A stretch of 64,000 nt of DNA from Henckelia pumila (Eukaryota > Streptophyta > Magnoliopsida > Lamiales > Gesneriaceae), in contig NC_133120.1 in NCBI RefSeq assembly GCF_033568475.1, forward strand, positions 88,368,151 through 88,432,150, written 5' to 3'. The position numbers were made by a program, and so were the translations under genes. Below, piece after piece: positions 56,938-64,000 of the stretch. The notes below the pieces were generated by a model. That model was not told where the DNA came from. It saw only the letters and a program-made list of their open reading frames with translations, and searched no databases. The first letter of the stretch is position 1; every line of letters starts with the position of its first letter.

Positions 56938-58600
56938 AGATTTTAACTTATAAAATTCATCATTATCACTAATATAATTGCAACAATTAGAAGACTGACC
57001 TTGGATGCAACTATCACAATCTTCTGAAGAGTTTAAAGAATCATTATCAAGATTAATAATATCATCTGTATCTTGACTGGAATCAGAAGTATAAGAATCT
57101 TCAGAGTAATTTTTCATGACAATTTCGTATAAAGTATTTTTAATATCATCAGAGATATCAAGAGATTTAATTTTCTCTTTAGCCCAACATTGATTAGCAT
57201 AATGTCCAGGTCTACCACATTTATGACAGGTAATTAAAGGCTTTTTATCCTTATCTTTTTTCCAAAATTGTTTCTTCTTCGCATATTTCTGAGTATTACG
57301 GAATTCTTTTCTCTTTTGTTTTTTCAATATTTGTCTCTCAGACAAATGTTTCTTCCTATGAGGTTTATCTAAAGATTTTTGAATCTTCTTCTTGGGTATA
57401 TCAATCCCAAATTGATCACAAAAATGACCAAGCTGTTTTCTTTCAAAATATTTTGTCTTTTTAACTGATTATTTAATTTTAAATCATTACATAAAGATAA
57501 ACCTTCCTGAATACAAGTACTTATTAAGTTACCGTAAGTATAATTATCATATTGAATAGAGATATTATCTTTACGAAGAACTTTTCTAACTCTTTTAGCA
57601 AAGAGATGAGGAAGACCATCAATAAATTTGGCTTTTCATTGCTTGTTATTACAATTCGGTAATTCATAAATTCTAGAAAGAAAAGTATCTTTATACCATC
57701 TGAAATCAGTAAGAGTCTTACATTTCATATTACTCAAAAGAGCTCTAATATTTTCACTATTATCAGTAAAAAGACCAGTAAAATGTTCAATAATAGTCAT
57801 TACAAGACTATAAACAACATTTTCAGTCTGGTTATTATTCTTTATTTTAATAGAATTATAAATATCATTCTTTTGTTGTTGAGATAAATAATTATCCCAC
57901 CAACCTTTAAGTTGTCCTGTAAAACCGAAAATAAGCATTTTTGCTATATTTTTATCAGTATTACCAGTACTTTTACACACAGTACTATACATAAGCATTC
58001 TATGAGCAAGATTATAAATCTACTTATCAGTTAAACCATCAGCATTCCATTCATAAATACTTTTCCTATTATAACTATTTGATATAATGTACTCTTGTTC
58101 TTCATTAAGAACATCTAAAGGAGTATGACGAGAATAGTAATAACGATTTTGAGTTGGCCTATCAGCCCATTTCATCTTTTGAATTTTATCTGTATCATCA
58201 TCATCAGTATTATTATTACTAAATGATGCATTGTCATTAATAACAGAAATATTCATACTTTTAAATTTTTCTGATAAATTTTTTTCAAATTCAGAAATAG
58301 AAGATTTAAATTTAAAATCTTGAATCTCTGGAGGAGATTGAATAGAAGAAGAAGCAATAGAAACTATATTTCTATCTTTCTTATCTTCAATGTGTATATT
58401 AGACTTGATCTGTTGTATAACCAATAAAATACTATCGATATTCTTTTTTAAAGAAGCCAATTCTTCTCCTAAAAGAATAAGATAAAGATTAGTATAATTT
58501 TGCTTTTCAAAAAGTTGATTAATATGATTAATAGTAACAGGTAACATATTATCCTCAAAAATTTTTGAGAAAGCATTAAAATTTAAAACCTTTTCATTCT
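56938..58600 (-). pseudogene. EPRV2 coat-protein region
   Basis: Minus-strand pieces: N-terminal coil-rich segment 58547-58020, capsid core 57998-57636 (GFTGQLKGWWDNYL), and zinc-knuckle part 57345 onward with CHKCGRPGHYANQC followed by an acidic Ser/Asp-rich tail. Stops and a frameshift separate the pieces. The open frame from 56,937 down to 56,818 is antisense to the downstream ORF, so I end the feature at the junction. Confidence 0.82.
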
Positions 58601-58931
58601 TTTCTATTTGAAAAGAATTCTGTGGAGGATATACAGATCTCTGAATATTTCCAGAAGAAAGTTTATAATTTCTTTCTATAACAAAAATATAATCAACAAG
58701 AAAGGTTTTTATAAACCAAGGAACAAAATAAATTATTTTATTCTTTTATGTACATTCTTTATAAAAAGTAGTAATGCTATAATCAAATTCTTTTTTGGAA
58801 AAACTCTTAAAATACCATTTTCTAAAAGATTCTCATTTATGATAACAGAATTCTTTATTAATCTGAGCTCTTGCTCTAGATCCTTTACTGAAATCTATTT
58901 TGGTTGTACTATCCATCTAAACAAAATTCAT
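58601..58931 (-). other. EPRV2 degenerate linker between movement and coat proteins
   Basis: Stop-interrupted viral sequence in continuity with both neighbours on the minus strand. No domain can be named. The plus-strand ORF over it is a shadow. Confidence 0.5.
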
Positions 58932-60060
58932 TTATGAGATAGTATCTGATTCTGTAATGTTCTGAACATTTTCATGAACAATATTATTTCTGTTTATAAT
59001 AACCTCTTCAATATTATTATCTTTAGAGGAATTAGATCTAAGTTCTTCTCGAATTTGAGAAGTAGAAGCTCTAGAAGATTGAGGAATATCAATTATATAA
59101 TCTAAAGGAGAAATATAAGATCTAACATATTGAGATCTAGTAATAGACAAATAATTTTTATTTTAAAATTGTATATTAACAGATCCTTCATTAGTCTGTA
59201 TTACATGCTTTAAATCCATATTTAAAATAAGATTTCTAGGAATAGAATTTTCAAAAGTCCAATTTGATGGAAAATATATTTCTTCCCATTTAATAGATCT
59301 ACGGGTAGTTATTTTAGATTTATTGAAATTAGTCTCAATAAGAACAGTTTCAATTTTCTTTTTGTCAATTCTTTTACACATTGGATTTAATGTATAAAGA
59401 GGTTTATAATATATACGATAACATATACATATGACTTCTGTTCCAACAGAATAATTATAACCATGAGTCTTAACATTTAATGTCAAAGAATCTAAAATAT
59501 TTATGTCAGTTAATGATAAAGAAAGATTGGGATAAACATTAAAGTAAACTGGACCATGAGCCAGACTGGATTCAATTATTCCAATTAAAGATTATTTCCA
59601 ATTTAAATTTCTACCATCTCTTAAAGCTGCAATAAAGTTTTCAGGTAAACCTTCTAAAGTAAGTGGTCTAAAAGCAATTTGAACTAGACCTATATGAAGA
59701 AATTTATATTCTTTCGAAAAGATTAATATATCCTTTTCATTTAACAAATAAATAACCATCTCTTCATTATTAAGAGGAATTGAAGACTCAGTAGTCTTAA
59801 CAATTTGTTTAAGACCAATTTTTTCAAAGGTTCCTAATTGATAGATCATTTTAGGTTCTATCTTAGAAATAGTCCATTTATTTAATAAATCAAGATTATT
59901 AGGAATATCATATTCTTGAGTAATACTGTTTTGAACAGTATTTTTCAAACGAAAAATATTCATCTGAATAAAACATGCTAAATCATAAATATCACTACTC
60001 CATGGCTCTGATACCATTCTAGATCTTAATATCATGGGAATCATAGGAAGGTTCGATCTA
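58932..60060 (-). pseudogene. EPRV2 movement protein (minus-strand copy)
   Basis: Fuller copy of the movement-protein region: 60044-59592 (ends after the conserved L-R-D-x-R segment), TAA, 59486-59163, then 59150-58932 in the same general order. The family moves virus particles through plasmodesmata (30K superfamily). The tRNA-Met primer sequence lies inside its first codons. The first stop is shared with the plus-strand copy. Confidence 0.8.
60004..60016 (-). other. EPRV2 tRNA-Met primer binding site
   Basis: Minus strand TGGTATCAGAGCC, the caulimovirid minus-strand primer site, located within the open frame of the movement protein about ten codons after its first ATG. Confidence 0.8.
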
Positions 60061-60839
60061 ACTGAGAAATTTATTAGTTAAATCAATTTTTACAAAAAAA
60101 ATATAAGGTGTTTACCGAGACTAATTAAGTAGATCAAGATTCAAAACAAATACCCACAATGCTCTAAAAGCCATTACTCGGCACAAACGAGCTGAAGGGT
60201 AGTACATGAATCTGAGCTACTTAATATTAACCTCGAACCTTATAAAAAATTTTAGCCAACCTTCAGATTACCATAATATCATCGACCATTACAATACCAT
60301 GGTCATGTCGTAGGATAGTTATGATCTAGCATAGAGGACTTAGCCTGTCATTAGGCTAAATCAAAAATAAAAATAAACAAAATATACAAAATAAACAAAA
60401 TAAAAGAGGATTACTTACAAAGATTGCGACCAAAAACTTTAAACTTTTATTACCAGAAAGACTTTTATTACAAGAGAGAGATAGAGAAGAGAGAGAGGCG
60501 AGCAAACTCAAGCGTGCCTCTAAACTTACAAAACACACCTATAAATAGGAAGAGCCGGACATCATATCCCGGATTCCACGCTACAACTTTTATTAAAATA
60601 ATAAAAAGTAAAGATGCATTATTTACAACTTTTATTAAAATAATAAAAAGTAAAGATGCATTATTACATCTTTTAAAAGTAATATGACTTCCGACAATCT
60701 TTATAAAAGATGAAAGAGATATATTACCTAAAAGATTTCTTTCTTATCCAATCTTGGACTTGAGCGATGCTTTTAGTTTTTCAAAAGTTTCATCAATTTG
60801 ATTTTCTTCAAGATCATCATCTTCGGGATCTTGTCCATC
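60061..60839 (-). promoter_or_regulatory. EPRV2 intergenic region (promoter and leader)
   Basis: Between the downstream ORF and the movement protein on the minus strand. A CTATTTATAG box (60539-60548) is followed by a CT-rich stretch (about 60,460-60,500) and an AATAAA-like sequence near 60,470, as expected for a pregenomic RNA promoter and terminal redundancy. Contains a 42-bp tandem duplication (60583-60666). No gene is seen in it. Confidence 0.6.
60583..60666. repeat. 42-bp tandem duplication in the EPRV2 promoter region
   Basis: Two copies starting ACAACTTTTATTAAAATAAT at 60583 and 60625, upstream of the TATA box on the minus strand. Confidence 0.88.
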
Positions 60840-61394
60840 TTACATATGCATTAATTTGATAAATTGATTATGGCTGTCATTTGAAGTCATGGACTGATCA
60901 GATTTTGAATCAGTACTACAAATATTTTTAAACAAATCTTTTTTCATTTCTTCAACATATAAGTCGATCATATGTTCTTTTGAGTATATTTCTTGATATT
61001 TCTGAGTGATAATTTTGAAGGGACTTATCACATCAGATTGATTTCCCTTCTCTTGTTGCGCAAAGTCATTTTTGTATTGAGAGATATTTTCTTCCATTTT
61101 TTGTAATATCTCTATGTCATGTGGTTTTTCAGTTTCAGGATCATTTATGAGCAATTTTTTCCAGAATTTTGATAAACTTTTCCTCCATAAGCAAGGGATT
61201 CCATGATCATTATATCCGAATTCTGGTTGCCATTTACAGATCCATGGGATGCCGAATTCAATAAAGAAATTGCAGGATAAATTATTGTTGACCCAATTTG
61301 TAGTCATGTTCTGTATAATCTTTGGAGAGAATCTGATCCAATCTTCAAAGTAATTTTTGAAGTCTTCAGGAAGGATTTTTGATGAAGGCCCAAA
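60840..61394 (-). pseudogene. EPRV2 downstream ORF, C-terminal part (opposite strand)
   Basis: Minus-strand open frame from the break at about 61,394 to 60840, about 185 codons, aromatic-rich (WICKWQPEFGY, LWRKSLSKFWKKL) with an acidic end. It overlaps the plus-strand N-terminal part by 17 identical bases at the breakpoint and continues its phase. It then leads into the viral intergenic region on the same strand, as in a circular genome map. Confidence 0.7.
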
Positions 61395-61418
61395 GATATG
61401 ATATAATATAATATAATC

Positions 61419-61451
<33 letters not shown>

Positions 61452-61666
61452 TATAATAATATTTTGTCCTTTTAATAGATGAAGTGATGAACAAAAATAT
61501 TTTTTCTTTTAATTTGTTTACAATTATTTTAAGAACTTAATTTACTAAATTCTAAAAATCATAATCAATTACTTTAATGTTCTGAAAAATCATCAATAAT
61601 TTATATTTTTAAAATAATTAGTTATATTAAAAATTCGTGTATGCAAATTATCGGATGATTGGGTAT
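61395..61666. repeat. AT-rich spacer with ATA microsatellite
   Basis: An (ATA)n tract of about eleven units at 61419-61451 directly at the viral border, then AT-rich unique-looking sequence. No gene seen. Confidence 0.75.
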
Positions 61667-62045
61667 ATTTCAACCTAACATATGAGTAATATCTCAATGA
61701 TAGATCTAATGTCTCATGATTTGCCACGTCAACAATATATGATTAATTACGCATATGTATAAAAATACGAACCGTTGGATGCATGATTTGGGTATTACCC
61801 ATATGCTAGAATCTCATCTACCGAATGATTGAGTTACCAGTATTAGATATTTTCAAGTAAACTGACCATTCACGAACACGGCATTATTTGGGGTTAATGA
61901 GATCCTAGCACATGGGTAATACCCAAATCATGTATCTAATGACTCGTATTATTACACATATGCGTAATTAATTATATATTATTGACGTGGCAAATTATGG
62001 GACATTAGATCTATCATTGGGGTAATACCCATATGCTAGGTTGAA
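61667..62045. repeat. Long imperfect inverted repeat (foldback/MITE-like)
   Basis: Arms 61667-61817 and 61897-62045 are reverse complements with scattered mismatches (for example ATGATAGATCTAATGTC in both orientations), with a 79-bp loop. No coding capacity. A precise target duplication is not evident, so the outer ends are uncertain. Confidence 0.8.
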
Positions 62046-62651
62046 CTCAACCGTTGATTTGCTTAGATTTTTTAAATTTTGTTTCTTTCGTATTAATACT
62101 ATCTTTGCCTCTTTTGTCACATGCAAAAAAGAAGACGAGTTCAAAAACAAACTTCCAATTTTTATAATCAAATAAATCTTTAAATTATTACTTACGATTA
62201 AAATGATAAATAATTTATGTTATATTTAAAAAAAATAATTAAAAATAGTTTTTGAAAAATAATAAAAACTTGAAATATGAGATACGGTGTATAAAAAATA
62301 ACTTTCGAATTCCAAATGTTTGTCAAATGAAATAATAAACTAAACTCATAAACTGAAATAGTATTATACAACAACAAATGGTTTAAACGCATGTAATTTA
62401 TATATCAATATATATATATTTTAAATATTAATCTACAAAAATTATAAAAAAAAATTTATTTGGTATTTTTTTCTTTGGTATTTTACGTTTACTAAGCACA
62501 TTTGTTTTTAATTAATATTTCTTAAATACTTCTTAAGTATATATAGCCCAGTGTCCAGCCCGGTTTAATTGGGCTTTAAATTTATTATGTCGTGCACTCG
62601 TCATATACTCATATTAGTATACTGCTACAAAATATGGCCCGTAACTTTAAT

Positions 62652-62705
<54 letters not shown>

Positions 62706-62758
62706 GTCCAATGGATGAGTGCCACCTCATAGGTGGGCACGAAGGTGGGCACCATAAC
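62046..62758. other. AT-rich intergenic stretch with (TA)n
   Basis: Non-coding; a (TA)n run of about 21 units at 62659-62702. No domain-bearing ORF; the 60-65-codon ORFs reflect low-complexity sequence. Confidence 0.7.
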
Positions 62759-64000
62759 TGTAAGACCCGGAAATTTTAATACGTAAATTCGCATGCATAA
62801 TTAGGGAAAATAATTATTTAAAAATTTATATTTGGTTTAAATGACATTTATGTGTTAATATGTGAATTATATGCATGATTTGAAATTTACTTTAGCATTT
62901 AACCCATAATTATTGTATTTTTAGATTTTTGAGTAAATAAGTTATTTGATCGCGTAGACGGGACCGTGGACGGACGAGATACCAAAATTATTAGCCAAAA
63001 ATATTTTATGAGTTTATGAGCCTTAAAATCTTATTTTAAGGTATTTTGTCAAGAAAATTTTAGTATTTAGATATATATTTATTTAATAATTGATTTTTGG
63101 CCAAAATAAGTCATTTTATTGACTTTTATTAATATTTAAAAATCCCTCAAGTCTTAATTTCGGGATAATGGTTTTTAGTAGCAGATTATTATTATTTTTA
63201 AGAGTTTTAAAGATTTTGCTTAAGGTATAATATCTTTATTTTGAGTAATATCTACTATTAATATATTATCTACCCAAAATTTAAACCTAAAACACTCCCT
63301 AATCTATTCCAAACCCCATCAGCCGTCTCCCTCCCCCATTCTCACGATCCAAAAACCCCCAAGATCCCATAGACGTTCCTTCAAGAAATTTAGAAGTTTG
63401 GTCGCTCGTTCTTCGTCCCGGTGCTCCCGCAATCGCGTGTTATTCAAGGAAAATTACGAAAGGCATGTTTAATTCTTTTCTCAACACCATATAAGCTATT
63501 ATTTTGGTTTTTACAGCAGAAAGTTTGTTGTATATATGTTTGTTGTTCAGACTTATATGCATATGGTATTTTTCTTTCCTTTTTCTCACGTTTTGCTTGA
63601 TCTTTCATGAGTATGATCACGTTTTTTATGCATGGTAAAGGTCCAGGCGGATAATCCACATCTGAGGGAATGTATTAGGGTCCTTGTGGTTGAGTGGTCC
63701 TGTTGGTTTTGTCCATGGATGGTCTGAAACGAAGCACTTCTCCTCTAGTGCACCAGATCGCGCAGATTTGTGTTTTGAGGGAGAAGGCTTCGTTCTCCCT
63801 CCTCAGTACATGGTTTGGGGTGAGGTCTAAAGGGTTTGAACCCCCTAGATGTTGGCTAGGATTGAGAAGTGGTTTCACGGAAAAATATGGCCGGAGTAGG
63901 GAGAACGATCGAATTTACGGCAGCCGCTCAGGGCTGGGCGCGAGCTGGGGGACAGCCTGTTGCAAGGCTTCGTTCTCCTTCCTCGGACCACCGTTTGGGC
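62759..64000 (+). repeat. Tekay-like LTR, start (runs off the window)
   Basis: Begins TGTAAGACCCGG at 62759 and aligns with the Tekay LTR read from 12530 downward. It includes the block at 62951-62980 that is nearly unchanged, and GC-rich 'GGCTTCGTT' segments (63,787 and 63,966) that also occur in the other LTRs. Overall divergence is high, so it is a different subfamily. The rest of the element is outside the window. Confidence 0.8.

Overview
This is nuclear DNA of a flowering plant, almost certainly a eudicot and plausibly an asterid of the Lamiales type (the last point is an impression only). The window is about nine-tenths retroelement and contains one ordinary host gene: a ten-exon gene on the minus strand (42539-47764) for the catalytic subunit of a PP6-type Ser/Thr protein phosphatase (FyPP). 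Its splice sites and frame are all intact and give 303 residues.

Layout. 1-6313: Sirevirus-like Ty1/copia element 'A' on the minus strand (3' LTR, extra 3' ORF, RNase H, RT, integrase), broken at its protease. 6314-23435: Athila-like Ty3/gypsy element on the plus strand with only gag-protease, its left LTR truncated. A complete Tekay-type chromovirus (9710-20202, minus strand, TSD AGTTG) lies inside it. 23436-26554: second copia copy 'A-prime' (RT to gag, minus strand), overlapping 2.1 kb of element A. 26555-about 28195: truncated gypsy-type LTR. About 28200-28802 and 40063-about 41720: decayed endogenous pararetrovirus EPRV1 (minus strand). Its RNase H is split by a complete young Sirevirus-like element 'B' (28803-40062, TSD GTTGT). 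41.7-42.5 kb: MITE remnant and gene 3' flank. 42539-47764: FyPP, with a Stowaway MITE in its last intron. 48076-61394: a second, florendovirus-like endogenous pararetrovirus, EPRV2, with a large internal rearrangement. A non-autonomous gypsy element 'C' (49919-55623, TSD GATAC) sits in its RT. 61395-62758: microsatellites and a long inverted repeat. 62759-64000: start of another Tekay-like LTR.

How the parts relate. Nesting gives relative ages: the Tekay element is younger than the Athila-like one, B is younger than EPRV1, and C is younger than EPRV2. Both Sirevirus-like elements carry an extra ORF after pol (globular N-terminus, Pro/Ser/Thr-rich linker, coiled coil). In both, that ORF is preceded by its own TATA box and an ATG-free leader. 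In element A the region upstream of this internal TATA is packed with the same 14-16 nt motif that is arrayed upstream of the LTR TATA. The Tekay element has a 203-nt AT-rich GT..AG interval between gag and pol. Removing it fuses the two frames exactly, and pol has no ATG of its own before the protease, so spliced Gag-Pol expression is likely. The Athila-like element and element C share a hairpin with an invariant AGGCAA loop and compensatory stem changes.

I found no CRISPR array, rRNA gene or tRNA gene. Everything here rests on reading the sequence by eye. Family names come from recognised motifs and gene order, not from database searches.
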